The position numbers and the translations under genes are program-made. Positions 1-8,205 of a DNA stretch of 64,000 nucleotides are shown piece after piece (position 1 is the first letter of the stretch; each line of letters opens with the position of its first letter). The notes below the pieces were generated by a model. It did no database searches. It was not told the origin of the DNA and saw only the letters and a program-made list of their open reading frames with translations. This DNA comes from Guptibacillus hwajinpoensis (GTDB taxonomy: Bacteria; Bacillota; Bacilli; Bacillales; Guptibacillaceae), in assembly GCF_020171785.1 (NCBI RefSeq), contig NZ_JAIVAE010000006.1, positions 287,204 through 351,203 of the forward strand, in the 5' to 3' direction.

Positions 1-1
1 T

Positions 2-940
2 GTGTCGACAGGAGAATTAACGGCAGGAGAACTCGTTGCCTTTCTTTTATACCTGTTTCAAATCATTATTCCGTTTAGTTCGATGGCGCGTTTCCTAACA
101 GCCATTCAAAAAGCGATGGGCGCAACAGAACGTCTCCAATTCTTACTCGATCATGAGAGTGAAGAGCGACTAAATGGGGAAGAAGTCAAAAACCCGGCAC
201 AAGTCCTTTCATTTAACAATGTTGAATTTTCCTATGGGAAAGAAATGGTCTTGAAAAAAGCGTCTTTTGAAGTGCCACCAGGTAAGGTTACGGCTATTGT
301 TGGGCCTAGCGGTAGCGGAAAAACAACGACTTTTTCTTTAATTGAACGCTTTTATCGACCACAAGAAGGAGAAATTAAATTAGGAGATAATGAGATCAGT
401 CGCTTTTCGCTTGTCTCTTGGCGGAAGCAAATCGGTTATGTGTCACAGGAGAGTCCACTCATAGCCGGAACGATTAAAGAAAATATTGTATATGGGTTGG
501 AGAAAGAGGTTTCGGATCAGGATATTGAAGCCGCAGCCAGCCAGGCATATGCCCTTCCTTTCATACAGGATCTTCCGAATGGATTTGATACTGAAATTGG
601 CGAAAGGGGAATCAAGCTTTCAGGTGGTCAACGTCAGCGAATAGCCATTGCTCGAGCAATTGTACGAAATCCATCTATCCTTTTGTTAGACGAAGCGACG
701 TCTAGTCTTGATAGTACGTCAGAAGTTCAAGTGCAACGTGCCTTGAACAATTTAATGAAAGATCGAACGACAATTGTGATTGCTCATCGTCTATCAACGG
801 TTGTCCATGCAGATCAAATATTAGTAATGGAAAATGGAAGAGTATCCGCTCAAGGTACTCATGAAGAATTGTTTATGAACAGCGATCTCTATAAGGAACT
901 CGCTCAACAACAGTTTCAAATGGAAGAAAAAAGCTCATAA
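2..940 (+). CDS. ABC exporter, fused permease/ATPase (BmrA-like), 3' part only
   Basis: This is the C-terminal part of a half-transporter of the multidrug/lipid exporter type; the true start lies left of the window. Residues 1-45 of the visible part are the end of the membrane domain. The rest is a complete nucleotide-binding domain: Walker [10 protein letters not shown] near 101-109, Q-loop Q149, signature LSGGQ at 206-210, Walker B SILLLDE ending at E231 and H-loop H262. All catalytic residues are present, so the ATPase should be active. By family knowledge such proteins homodimerise in the membrane and export hydrophobic drugs or lipids. The substrate cannot be read from sequence. A terminator follows the stop at once. 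Confidence 0.9.
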   Translation: MSTGELTAGELVAFLLYLFQIIIPFSSMARFLTAIQKAMGATERLQFLLDHESEERLNGEEVKNPAQVLSFNNVEFSYGKEMVLKKASFEVPPGKVTAIVGPSGSGKTTTFSLIERFYRPQEGEIKLGDNEISRFSLVSWRKQIGYVSQESPLIAGTIKENIVYGLEKEVSDQDIEAAASQAYALPFIQDLPNGFDTEIGERGIKLSGGQRQRIAIARAIVRNPSILLLDEATSSLDSTSEVQVQRALNNLMKDRTTIVIAHRLSTVVHADQILVMENGRVSAQGTHEELFMNSDLYKELAQQQFQMEEKSS

Positions 941-943
941 GAA

Positions 944-975
944 AAGGTGTCGGGGCATTTCCCCGACACCTTTTT
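944..975. terminator. Intrinsic terminator, bidirectional
   Basis: GGTGTCGGGG pairs with CCCCGACACC around a short loop, with T-runs on the + side and an A-run on the other. It lies between two convergent genes and can end both transcripts. Confidence 0.9.
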
Positions 976-2326
976 AATTTGAAACGCCTGTGGAATGCGC
1001 CTCACGTTTTTCTTCTTTTACTTTCTCAAGGAAACGTTTTGTCTCAGCAACCACAACTCCAGATAGGCCGAGTAGGCCGATTAAGTTTGGTAGTGCCATT
1101 AAGCCATTGAAGATATCTGCAAGTAACCAAACAACGTTTAGTTTTAACGTTGTTCCTACAAAAACGGCTAATACGAAAACAAAGCGGTAATATTTGATCG
1201 ATGCGTCTCCAAACAGATAAGAGAAACACTTTTCTCCGTAATACGACCAGCCTAAAACAGTAGAATAAGCAAAAAGAATCAGACCAATCGTAACAATGAG
1301 TGCACCAGGAACGCCAAGGAACTTTTCAAATGTTGCCGTTGTTAACGCAGCACCATTCAAGTCGCCTCCGTAAAGGTCTCCCATAACGAGCGCGATTCCA
1401 GTGATGGAACAGACAACAATCGTATCAATGAAAACCTGGGTCATTGATACAAGAGCCTGACGACCTGGATAATCGGTTTTCGCAGCTGCAGCAGCAATTG
1501 GAGCGGAACCAAGCCCAGCTTCATTCGAGAATACCCCACGCGCTACACCGTACCGAATAACGGCACCAATCGCACCACCAGCAGCTGCTTCACCTGTAAA
1601 GGCATCCGAGAAAATAAGCGATACAGCAGCGGGCACAAGCTCAAGGTTCATGAAAATAACAACTAGTCCTCCGATAACATAAAATAAGGCCATAATAGGA
1701 ACGAAGTAAGCTGTTACTTTACCAATGCTTTTTATTCCACCAAGGATAACCATACCAGTGAAAAACATTAAGACAAGACCCGTAATCCAAGGTGCAATAC
1801 CAAACGTAGCCACTGCATCAGCAACTGAATTGGATTGCACCATATTACCAATACCAAATGCAGCAAAAGCACCAAAAAATGCAAAGATCATACCAAGCCA
1901 CTTCATATTAAGGCCTTTATCAAGGTAGTACATCGGACCCCCTGACATTTCACCTTTTGCGTTCACAGAGCGGTATTTAACTGCGAGAATGGCTTCTGCA
2001 TATTTTGTGGCCATTCCGAAGAGCGCACTGATCCACATCCAAAGAACAGCACCAGGCCCCCCCACGAAAACCGCTGTGGCAACACCGGCGATGTTACCTG
2101 TTCCGATTGTAGCAGCAAGGGCTGTCATTAACGCCTGGAAATGAGAAATATCCCCTTCAGATGTTTTATCTTGCTTCTTCGTGAAGGCTTGCTTCAACGC
2201 ATATGGAAGCATGGTGAATTGGAGAAAGCCAAGACGGATCGTGAGGTAAATCCCCGTTCCAACGAGCAGGATGAGCAAGGGCCACCCCCACACAAATCCA
2301 CTAATATTATTTAATGCTGCTTCCAA
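974..2326 (-). CDS. Sodium:alanine/glycine symporter (AGCS family)
   Basis: A polytopic membrane carrier of about 450 residues that takes up alanine or glycine with Na+ (family knowledge). AGCS hallmarks are visible: ALAATIGTGNIAGVATA followed by GGPGAVLWMW, and GVFSNEAGLGSAP in the second half. I place the start at the TTG read from 2326-2324 because a strong AAAGGAGGAG lies 8 bases upstream. An open frame continues to 2545, but its extra N-terminal residues are Ser/Phe-rich, not family-like, and would overlap the divergent SDR promoter. A second AGCS gene lies at 10197. The two differ in loops and C-termini, so they are probably diverged paralogues with different affinity or regulation. Confidence 0.9.
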   Translation of the reverse strand: MEAALNNISGFVWGWPLLILLVGTGIYLTIRLGFLQFTMLPYALKQAFTKKQDKTSEGDISHFQALMTALAATIGTGNIAGVATAVFVGGPGAVLWMWISALFGMATKYAEAILAVKYRSVNAKGEMSGGPMYYLDKGLNMKWLGMIFAFFGAFAAFGIGNMVQSNSVADAVATFGIAPWITGLVLMFFTGMVILGGIKSIGKVTAYFVPIMALFYVIGGLVVIFMNLELVPAAVSLIFSDAFTGEAAAGGAIGAVIRYGVARGVFSNEAGLGSAPIAAAAAKTDYPGRQALVSMTQVFIDTIVVCSITGIALVMGDLYGGDLNGAALTTATFEKFLGVPGALIVTIGLILFAYSTVLGWSYYGEKCFSYLFGDASIKYYRFVFVLAVFVGTTLKLNVVWLLADIFNGLMALPNLIGLLGLSGVVVAETKRFLEKVKEEKREAHSTGVSN

Positions 2327-2523
2327 TAAGAACTCCTCCTTTATGTATGTTAATACTAAATATTCTAACAAATTACCACAATAACCTTTATAATACAAAA
2401 TAATTTTTTTCTGAAAATTGTCGAATGATAGAAAAGAGCGCTTTCTTGTTCGACGTAATGCATTTGAGTCGAAGAAAATAAATTTCTTTTGTATGGTAGA
2501 GAAAGTAGAGGAGGAGGTTGAAA

Positions 2524-3291
2524 ATGAAGTATTTTGATCTATCAAACAAGGTAGCCGTCGTTACGGGTGGAGGAAGAGGGATTGGAAAAGCAATGGCTCG
2601 TGCTCTCTCTGAAGCTGGCGCTAAAATTGCTATAGTAGGACGAACCTCAAATATACTTGAAGAAACGGCAGAAGAATTAAGCAAAGAAACAAATGGAACA
2701 GTTCTTCCATTTGCTTATGATGTTACAAAGGAAGAGAGTATTAAAGAACTCGTAACTGATATCCATGAGAAACTTGGTTCTATCACTATTCTTATTAATA
2801 ATGCAGGTAAAACGGTGCGGAAATCGATCGAAGAGTTGGAACCTAGTGAATGGGATGATGTGATGGAAACAAATGTGAAATCTGTTTATATGATGACAAG
2901 AGCAATTCTCCCTGATTTGAAAGAACAACAAGGATCACGAATTATTAACATTGCATCGATGGCAAGTGAAGTTGGCCTGCCATTTTCCACACCTTATGGT
3001 CCAAGTAAAGCGGCAGTTGCACAATTGTCGAAACAGCTAGCACAAGAGCTATCTCCGCTTGGCATTACCGTGAATGCGATTAGTCCCGGTTTTATAAAAA
3101 CACCATTTAACGAAAAAGCCCTTGAGAACCCGATCCTTTTAAATAAAATTAAGAATAGTAATCCAATGCATCGTATTGGTCAATTGGAGGAGCTAATTCC
3201 AGCTGTTCTTTATCTCGCTTCCCCTTATTCTAGCTATACAACAGGGCAGAATCTTATCATTGATGGTGGGACAACTTCTCACGCCTTTTAG
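2524..3291 (+). CDS. SDR family NAD(P)-dependent oxidoreductase
   Basis: A classical short-chain dehydrogenase of 255 residues. The cofactor motif TGGGRGIG is at 14-21, NNAG at 92-95, the catalytic Ser near 145, and Y158-x3-K162 in YGPSKAA. The C-terminus IIDGGTTSHAF matches the usual FabG-like ending. ATG at 2524 is chosen over the in-frame TTG six bases earlier, because GGAGG ends 6 bases before the ATG. The family includes 3-oxoacyl-ACP reductases, gluconate 5-dehydrogenases and glucose dehydrogenases, and the substrate cannot be assigned. The gene is monocistronic and divergent from the symporter. Confidence 0.85.
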   Translation: MKYFDLSNKVAVVTGGGRGIGKAMARALSEAGAKIAIVGRTSNILEETAEELSKETNGTVLPFAYDVTKEESIKELVTDIHEKLGSITILINNAGKTVRKSIEELEPSEWDDVMETNVKSVYMMTRAILPDLKEQQGSRIINIASMASEVGLPFSTPYGPSKAAVAQLSKQLAQELSPLGITVNAISPGFIKTPFNEKALENPILLNKIKNSNPMHRIGQLEELIPAVLYLASPYSSYTTGQNLIIDGGTTSHAF

Positions 3292-3375
3292 ATATGGGCT
3301 TGAAAGAAGTATGGCCCTCCCTTATAATAAATGTAACCTGAAAAGAAAAAGGGGAAAAGTTTATGTTATCGGTGA

Positions 3376-3470
3376 TTCTTAACTAACGTAATTTTATAGA
3401 CAGTTTGGTTTTTAAAGACGCATATATACTATGCTTATTTAATTATGCCTTCTGTCAAATTAGTTAAGAA
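3376..3470. repeat. 95-bp element bounded by perfect 11-bp inverted repeat
   Basis: TTCTTAACTAA at 3376-3386 is repeated inverted as TTAGTTAAGAA at 3460-3470. Just inside, GACAG (3399-3403) mirrors CTGTC (3452-3456). The interior is AT-rich with -10-like TATACT (3425-3430) and TATGCT (3430-3435). It could be a small palindromic mobile repeat, an operator around a promoter, or the first stem of the leader of the next gene. No coding potential is seen inside. Confidence 0.6.
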
Positions 3471-3485
3471 CACAGATTTAAGCTC

Positions 3486-3578
3486 ATGAATGATGACGAC
3501 CATTCCAGCTGCGCCTCTGTGCGCGGCTTTTTATATGCTTTTTTAAGCATGGGAATGGGGAAGTCTACCCTTTTATAA
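3486..3578 (+). CDS. Possible leader peptide upstream of MutS2 paralogue (30 aa)
   Basis: A 30-codon frame starting MNDDDHSS and ending GKSTLL. Its TAA at 3576-3578 runs directly into the stem of the terminator at 3577-3620. Codons 8-15 coincide with a GC-rich hairpin. No good Shine-Dalgarno sequence is visible before the ATG, which is the main argument against translation. Short peptides that overlap hairpins ahead of a terminator are typical of leaders of ribosome-targeting antibiotic resistance genes, where stalled ribosomes change RNA folding. The role here is inference. Confidence 0.35.
   Translation: MNDDDHSSCASVRGFLYAFLSMGMGKSTLL
3507..3532 (+). terminator. Terminator-like hairpin 1 of the mutS2-paralogue leader
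   Basis: AGCTGCGC pairs over 8 bp (one G-U) with GCGCGGCT around a 6-base loop and is followed by five T. A second small perfect hairpin, ATGCTT/AAGCAT, follows at 3535-3550. Confidence 0.55.
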
Positions 3579-3620
3579 AAGAGCTACGAGTGAACCTGTG
3601 TTCATTTGTAGCTCTTTTTT
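3577..3620 (+). terminator. Terminator hairpin 2 just upstream of the mutS2 paralogue
   Basis: AAAAGAGCTAC..GTGAAC pairs with GTTCAT..GTAGCTCTTTT around CTGT, followed by T. It is a strong intrinsic terminator, but there is no full gene between it and the SDR gene 285 bases upstream. Its position immediately ahead of a coding sequence suggests conditional termination (attenuation). Confidence 0.85.
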
Positions 3621-3637
3621 ACGTTAGGAGCGTGTGT

Positions 3638-3679
3638 ATGTTAATTGAACGAACGCATTATAGGAGCACAAACGACTGA
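3638..3679 (+). CDS. Possible 13-codon upstream ORF coupled to mutS2 paralogue
   Basis: ATG at 3638 follows TTAGGAG at 7 bases and reads MLIERTHYRSTND then TGA at 3677-3679. The stop abuts the GAGGAGG that serves the MutS2-like gene (TTG at 3693). The placement fits translational coupling or a second leader peptide. It is too short to judge by codon use. Confidence 0.3.
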   Translation: MLIERTHYRSTND

Positions 3680-3692
3680 GGAGGAAGAAAAA

Positions 3693-5612
3693 TTGAACGA
3701 ACAAACGATGGCAACACTTGAATTTGATAAAATCCGTAGCGAGATCGCCCACTATGCGCTTTCCGAAGAAGCGAAAGGTGAGATCCAGAAAATGAAACCC
3801 TCACATGATACAAAAGTGGTTCAAAACAGATTAAATGAGACTACCGAGGCAAAAGCGATTATAAAGAAGAGCTCTAGTGTTCCTCTTCATGGCCTTCATG
3901 GCATCATTCAAGTGATAAAGCAATTAAACAAAGGACTTGCATTACGACCTGATCAGCTTACAACCGTACTGGATTTGATTGAAAGTGGTCGAAGAATGAA
4001 ACAGTTCATGGTGGGAAAAGAGTGGTTAGCTCCCACGATTTCAAGCTATGTGTATTCTCTTTTTGAACTTACAGATCTTGAAGAAGAGTTAAAACAATCG
4101 ATTCGAAATGGGGAAATCGACGATACTGCGAGTAAAGAGTTAGGAAGAATAAGAAAAAAAATAACTGTATATGAAGAAAGGGTGAAGGAGAAACTTAACC
4201 AGCTTCTGCGTTCATCATCAAAACGAAAAGCTCTCCAGGATACCATTATTAGTGATCGTAACGGACATTATGTTGTAGCAGTTAAAAAGGAATATCGTAA
4301 ACAAATCAAAGGAACGGTTCACGATCAATCATCAAGTGGTTCAACGGTTTATATTGAACCTGAGGAAGTTCGAAAAGTTCAAGTAGATTTAAATGAATTA
4401 AAAGCGGATGAATACCTGGAGGAACAGCGCATTCTGAGCAAATTAACAGGAGAAGTGGAGCAATATGCACAGGAGATCTCCATTAACATTGAAACGATGA
4501 CGCACTATGATTATATTTTTGCCAAAGCAAAATATAGTGTAGCGATTGATGGAAGTCAAGTTCAGCTATCATCCGAACCAATGATCGAACTACGCAACGG
4601 TCGCCATCCATTGTTAGCTAAAGAAGCTGTTCCCTTAACCCTTGAACTAGGGAAGGGATATAAAGGATTAGTGATTACTGGCCCAAATACAGGAGGGAAA
4701 ACCGTTGCCATTAAAACAGTCGGTCTTCTTGCGATGATGGTGCAATGTGGCTTACACATTCCGGCTGAAGAGTCTTCTGTGTTTGGAATGTTTGGCAACA
4801 TACTCGTTGATATTGGCGATGGACAGAGTATTGAACAATCGTTAAGTACTTTCTCTTCACGAATTTCGAATATCATTACCATTTTGCAAGATGCTGGACC
4901 TGATGCTCTTGTCATTCTAGATGAGCTTGGTTCAGGAACAGATCCTGGTGAAGGGATGGGAATTGCCGTATCGATTTTAGAACAATTAAATCGCCTCGGC
5001 GCAACCATTCTTTCCACAACGCATTATAGCGAGATGAAGAATTTTGCATCTGCCCATCCTGATTTCGAGAACGGGTCGATGGAGTTTGATCCACAATCAC
5101 TGCGGCCGACGTTTAAGTTGCGAATGGGCATACCCGGTGAAAGTCAGGCATTTGCAATTGCCCTCAGGCTTGGCATGCATCCGAAGATTATTGAGCGTGC
5201 TCATGAAATTACGTATCAGGAGAAGGAAACTTACAATAAGCGAGAGCAGCGTGATTGGCACTATGAACAACAGTTGAAAAGTAAAAAGGTCGATCAACCG
5301 CGACGGCAAAAAGTACAGGTTGAAAAGCACTTTGAACAGTTTTCCATTGGAGACAGCGTGGCGATACCTTCTATGGAGGAAAAAGGAATTGTTTACAAAC
5401 CGATTGATGAGTTTGGGAACGTGATGGTCATGATTAATGGCAAAAAAGAGACGATTCATGCGAAGCGATTAAAACTCCTTTTGCCAGCAAGCGAACTTTA
5501 CCCTGAGAATTATGATTTTGATATCCTGTTTGAATCGGTTGAGAACAGAAAGAAAAAGAAATTGATGAATCGAAAGCATGTGGATGGCTTGAAAATTGAT
5601 TATGAAGAGTAG
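3693..5612 (+). CDS. MutS2-type ATPase paralogue lacking the Smr domain
   Basis: About 639 residues. The N-terminal half is the coiled-coil core/clamp region typical of MutS2, containing YIEPEEVRKVQVDLNEL. The ATPase follows: Walker A GPNTGGKT near residues 329-336, GDGQSIEQSLSTFS (the MutS signature region), Walker B LVILDELGSGTDP and the TTHYSEMK switch. A KOW-like segment (FSIGDSVAIPSMEEKGIV) comes next, but the protein then ends at KIDYEE where full-length MutS2 (about 780 residues) carries an Smr nuclease domain. Known MutS2 acts on recombination and on splitting collided ribosomes. I chose TTG 3693 because GAGGAGG precedes it; an in-frame TTG at 3645 lacks a spaced RBS. See the leader features for likely regulation. 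Confidence 0.85.
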   Translation: MNEQTMATLEFDKIRSEIAHYALSEEAKGEIQKMKPSHDTKVVQNRLNETTEAKAIIKKSSSVPLHGLHGIIQVIKQLNKGLALRPDQLTTVLDLIESGRRMKQFMVGKEWLAPTISSYVYSLFELTDLEEELKQSIRNGEIDDTASKELGRIRKKITVYEERVKEKLNQLLRSSSKRKALQDTIISDRNGHYVVAVKKEYRKQIKGTVHDQSSSGSTVYIEPEEVRKVQVDLNELKADEYLEEQRILSKLTGEVEQYAQEISINIETMTHYDYIFAKAKYSVAIDGSQVQLSSEPMIELRNGRHPLLAKEAVPLTLELGKGYKGLVITGPNTGGKTVAIKTVGLLAMMVQCGLHIPAEESSVFGMFGNILVDIGDGQSIEQSLSTFSSRISNIITILQDAGPDALVILDELGSGTDPGEGMGIAVSILEQLNRLGATILSTTHYSEMKNFASAHPDFENGSMEFDPQSLRPTFKLRMGIPGESQAFAIALRLGMHPKIIERAHEITYQEKETYNKREQRDWHYEQQLKSKKVDQPRRQKVQVEKHFEQFSIGDSVAIPSMEEKGIVYKPIDEFGNVMVMINGKKETIHAKRLKLLLPASELYPENYDFDILFESVENRKKKKLMNRKHVDGLKIDYEE

Positions 5613-5710
5613 TGAAAACCATCCAAGCGGAAATCTTACTTCATGTTTGAAAGAAGGTAAGAAACGCAGAAATGTAGAAGAACGTTTGTAGCAACTAGTA
5701 GGAGGTAAAA

Positions 5711-6085
5711 ATGATGAATTTAGGAGCTTTTTCAGTCAGTTTAAGTGTAAAGGATATCCAAGCTTCAAAGAATTTTTACGAAAAATTAGGTTTTCAAACG
5801 TTAGGAGGAGATATCTCACAAAATTGGCTCATTATAAAGAATGGAAGTACCGTTATCGGTCTTTTTCAAGGAATGTTTGAGAAAAATATGCTTACATTTA
5901 ATCCTGGTTGGGATGAGAACGCTGAAAACCTAGAGTCGTTTACGGACATCCGAATCCTTCAGAATACGTTAAAAGAAAACGGTGTGAAAATTCTTTCTGA
6001 AGCGGATGAATCAAGTGAAGGGCCAGCGAGTTTTACAATAGAAGACCCAGATGGCAATCCTATTCTTGTAGATCAGCATAGATAA
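5711..6085 (+). CDS. VOC family (glyoxalase/bleomycin-resistance fold) protein
   Basis: A single-domain protein of 124 residues with the opening SVSLSVKDIQASKNFYEKLGF and the closing FTIEDPDGNPILVDQHR, both typical of VOC/glyoxalase superfamily members. These proteins bind a metal with His/Glu ligands and act as lyases, dioxygenases or drug-binding proteins. AGGAGGT is 5 bases before the ATG. The specific substrate is unknown. It sits about 100 bases after the MutS2 paralogue with no terminator between, so it may be co-transcribed. Confidence 0.8.
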   Translation: MMNLGAFSVSLSVKDIQASKNFYEKLGFQTLGGDISQNWLIIKNGSTVIGLFQGMFEKNMLTFNPGWDENAENLESFTDIRILQNTLKENGVKILSEADESSEGPASFTIEDPDGNPILVDQHR

Positions 6086-6203
6086 AAGCAACTTGTTTTC
6101 TAAATTAGCACTCTCTCTGCGTAGAATTCCTCTGAAAAGGGTAATGCGTGTAATAGAACATTCTGCTCGGGCAGAAAAGATGGCAAAGTGGAGGATGAGA
6201 GAG

Positions 6204-6671
6204 ATGCAAAAAATGAACAGAGGAATTTTAACAGCCGTTTCGTCAATTGCGATTGCTCAGGGGCTGAAGATTTTGACGCATAAGAAATTAACAGGAGAAT
6301 GGGATGTGAAGCAAGTGGCGACAACTGGTGGGATGCCGAGTTCACATTCCGCTGGTGTTGCAGCACTTACAACTTATATTGCATCAAACAAAGGGTCTCG
6401 TCATACAGAAACGGCGCTCGCGACTATTTTCGGGGTCATTGTGATGTATGATGCTCAGGGAGTTAGGCGTCATACTGGAGAAATTGCGGCTCTAGTAAAC
6501 GATTTAGAAGATAACCTGGCGACGATCTCTGGCGATTACCCCAGCATGCAATTTGTGGAAAGAGAAAAAGAGTTGAAAGAGCTTCTCGGGCATCAACCTG
6601 TTGAGGTTCTAGGTGGAGCCATTTTGGGGGCAACTTTAGGCTTTCTTTCAGCTAAATATGAGAATAAGTAG
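6204..6671 (+). CDS. Divergent PAP2-family membrane protein (YuiD-like, DUF212)
   Basis: A 155-residue membrane protein. The core is TGGMPSSHSAGVAALTTYIA followed by MYDAQGVRRHTGEIA, which are the phosphatase-like His/Arg motifs of the divergent PAP2 (DUF212) family. Hydrophobic segments flank them, and a last one ends LGGAILGATLGFLSA. I set the start at ATG 6204, where GTGGAGG lies upstream and the protein begins at the expected membrane helix. The longer frame from 6093 adds a basic extension that is not family-like. By family it may act on an undecaprenyl- or lipid-phosphate, but activity is unproven. A terminator follows 17 bases after the stop. Confidence 0.85.
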   Translation: MQKMNRGILTAVSSIAIAQGLKILTHKKLTGEWDVKQVATTGGMPSSHSAGVAALTTYIASNKGSRHTETALATIFGVIVMYDAQGVRRHTGEIAALVNDLEDNLATISGDYPSMQFVEREKELKELLGHQPVEVLGGAILGATLGFLSAKYENK

Positions 6672-6687
6672 TAAGTATACAGAGAGG

Positions 6688-6719
6688 AAATCATAGGCGC
6701 TTTGCCTATGATTTTTTTT
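6688..6719 (+). terminator. Intrinsic terminator
   Basis: AATCATAGGC pairs with GCCTATGATT around GCTTT, followed by eight T. It ends the DUF212 transcript. Confidence 0.92.
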
Positions 6720-6731
6720 GTGATTTGGCAG

Positions 6732-6799
6732 ATCGCGGAATTAATTTAAAAATCGCGGATATATTTCAAATATCGCAGAAATAATCGACTTTCCGCGTA
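6732..6799. repeat. Octamer array on an exact 20-bp period
   Basis: ATCGCGGA starts at 6732 and 6752, a one-base variant ATCGCAGA starts at 6772, and the inverted form TCCGCGTA lies at 6792. The four units are spaced exactly 20 bp, about two helical turns, with AT-rich spacers. It lies between a terminator and the promoter region of the ene-reductase. It could be an operator array read from one DNA face or an intergenic repeat family member. Confidence 0.7.
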
Positions 6800-6919
6800 A
6801 TTAACGGCATTTTTCTTGAACATTGACGCCACGAGCACATCACACAAACAGATTGCTTTCATTTAAAATGTGATTTTGAAATAATATGAAGTGCAAGAAG
6901 GATAGAGGAGGAAATCAAA

Positions 6920-8023
6920 TTGACACATACAACAAAAACAACCGAAGCGTTATTCAAAACGTTCAATAGTGAAAAATTAACTTTAGAAAATCGTACGGTT
7001 ATGGCTCCAATGACGAGAGGTTTTTCACCAGGAAATGTACCTGGTGAAGATGTAGCTGCATATTATCGCCGTAGAGCTGAAAATGGTGTTGGCTTAATCG
7101 TCACAGAAGGGACAGGTATTAACCATCCTTCTTCTGTTTCAGGAGCAAGTATTCCAGTATTTCATGGTGAAGAAGCACTTAATGGCTGGGAAAATGTCGT
7201 CAAAGAAGTGCATGAAGCTGGTGGTAAAATTGCGCCTCAGCTTTGGCACGTTGGAATGACTCGAAAAATGGGTGAGCTGCCAAACGAAGAAGCACAACCA
7301 GTTGGCCCGTCAGGTCTAGCACTATCTGGTGAGAAAGTAAACGAGCCTTTAACTACAGAAGAAGTTGAGCAGCTCGTTGAAGCATACGCACAGGCGGCAG
7401 CAGATGCGAAGCGACTCGGTTTTGATGCGATTGAACTTCATGGAGCACACGGTTATTTAATTGACCAGTTTTTCTATGAACAAACAAATCAGCGCACTGA
7501 CCGCTACGGTGGCGATCTTGTAGGGAGAACACAGTTCGCAGTTGAGATCATTGAAGCGTGCCGGCGGAAGGTTGGTCCAGACTTCCCGATTATCTTCCGT
7601 TTTTCTCAATGGAAAATGCACGATTTTAAAGCGAAGCTAGCTACTACACCTGAGGAATTAGAACAGTTCTTAGCGCCGCTCGTTGAAGCTGGAGTGGATA
7701 TTTTCCACTGTTCAACACGTCGTTTCTGGGAGCCTGAATTTGAAGGATCTGAATTGAATTTAGCAGGTTGGACGAAGAAACTAACTGGTAAGCCAGTTAT
7801 TTCAGTAGGCTCCGTAGGACTTGATGGCGAATTTACAAGCTTCTCAGGTGCCAATACAACGAGTCTTGATGGCTTGATTGGAAAGCTAGAAAATGAGGAA
7901 TTTGATCTTGTTGCCATTGGTCGCTCTTTATTAATGGATCCTGAATGGGTAAATAAAGTACGCGATGGGCGTGCAGATGACCTATTACCATTTGATAAAG
8001 AAGCTTTGCAAAAATTATACTAA
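6920..8023 (+). CDS. NADH:flavin oxidoreductase, Old Yellow Enzyme family
   Basis: An FMN-dependent ene-reductase of 367 residues in the (beta/alpha)8 OYE family. The N-terminal VMAPMTRGF and the central LHGAHGYLIDQFF, followed by NQRTDRYGG, are the FMN/substrate-binding signatures, with the His residues of the HGAH motif binding the substrate carbonyl. The end AIGRSLLMDPEWVNKVRDGR is also typical. The start is TTG at 6920, with AGGAGG 8 bases before it. Substrates (alpha,beta-unsaturated carbonyls, quinones, nitro compounds) cannot be told apart. It is monocistronic and preceded by the 20-bp-period octamer array. Confidence 0.9.
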   Translation: MTHTTKTTEALFKTFNSEKLTLENRTVMAPMTRGFSPGNVPGEDVAAYYRRRAENGVGLIVTEGTGINHPSSVSGASIPVFHGEEALNGWENVVKEVHEAGGKIAPQLWHVGMTRKMGELPNEEAQPVGPSGLALSGEKVNEPLTTEEVEQLVEAYAQAAADAKRLGFDAIELHGAHGYLIDQFFYEQTNQRTDRYGGDLVGRTQFAVEIIEACRRKVGPDFPIIFRFSQWKMHDFKAKLATTPEELEQFLAPLVEAGVDIFHCSTRRFWEPEFEGSELNLAGWTKKLTGKPVISVGSVGLDGEFTSFSGANTTSLDGLIGKLENEEFDLVAIGRSLLMDPEWVNKVRDGRADDLLPFDKEALQKLY

Positions 8024-8065
8024 ATACGTGAAGTTGTCATAGCATAACGTTATGAACAGCTTTGT

Positions 8066-8111
8066 AATCAAGTATTCCTTTACTTTGTTTAAAGGAATAC
8101 TTGATTTTTTT
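8066..8111 (+). terminator. Intrinsic terminator
   Basis: AATCAAGTATTCCTTTA pairs with TAAAGGAATACTTGATT, followed by a T-run. It ends the ene-reductase transcript. Confidence 0.93.
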
Positions 8112-8205
8112 ATTGTTAATATCAAAATAAATACATACTATTATTTACCAAAATACTAGGATAGGTGTAGAATCGATAGAGAACAGTCATGGAAAAATAA
8201 CTTTT

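Noticed and set aside
1044..1229. Many overlapping frames of 60-150 codons in other frames (for example 4562-5017, 5097-5459)
   Set aside because: They lie inside well-supported genes, lack RBS and read as low-complexity or unlikely proteins.
2437..2452. cre-like AAGAAAGCGCTCTTT on the minus strand upstream of the first symporter
   Set aside because: Two mismatches at conserved cre positions; too weak to claim.
974..2545. Longer N-terminus for the first AGCS symporter
   Set aside because: The extra residues are not family-like and the only good RBS is before TTG 2326.
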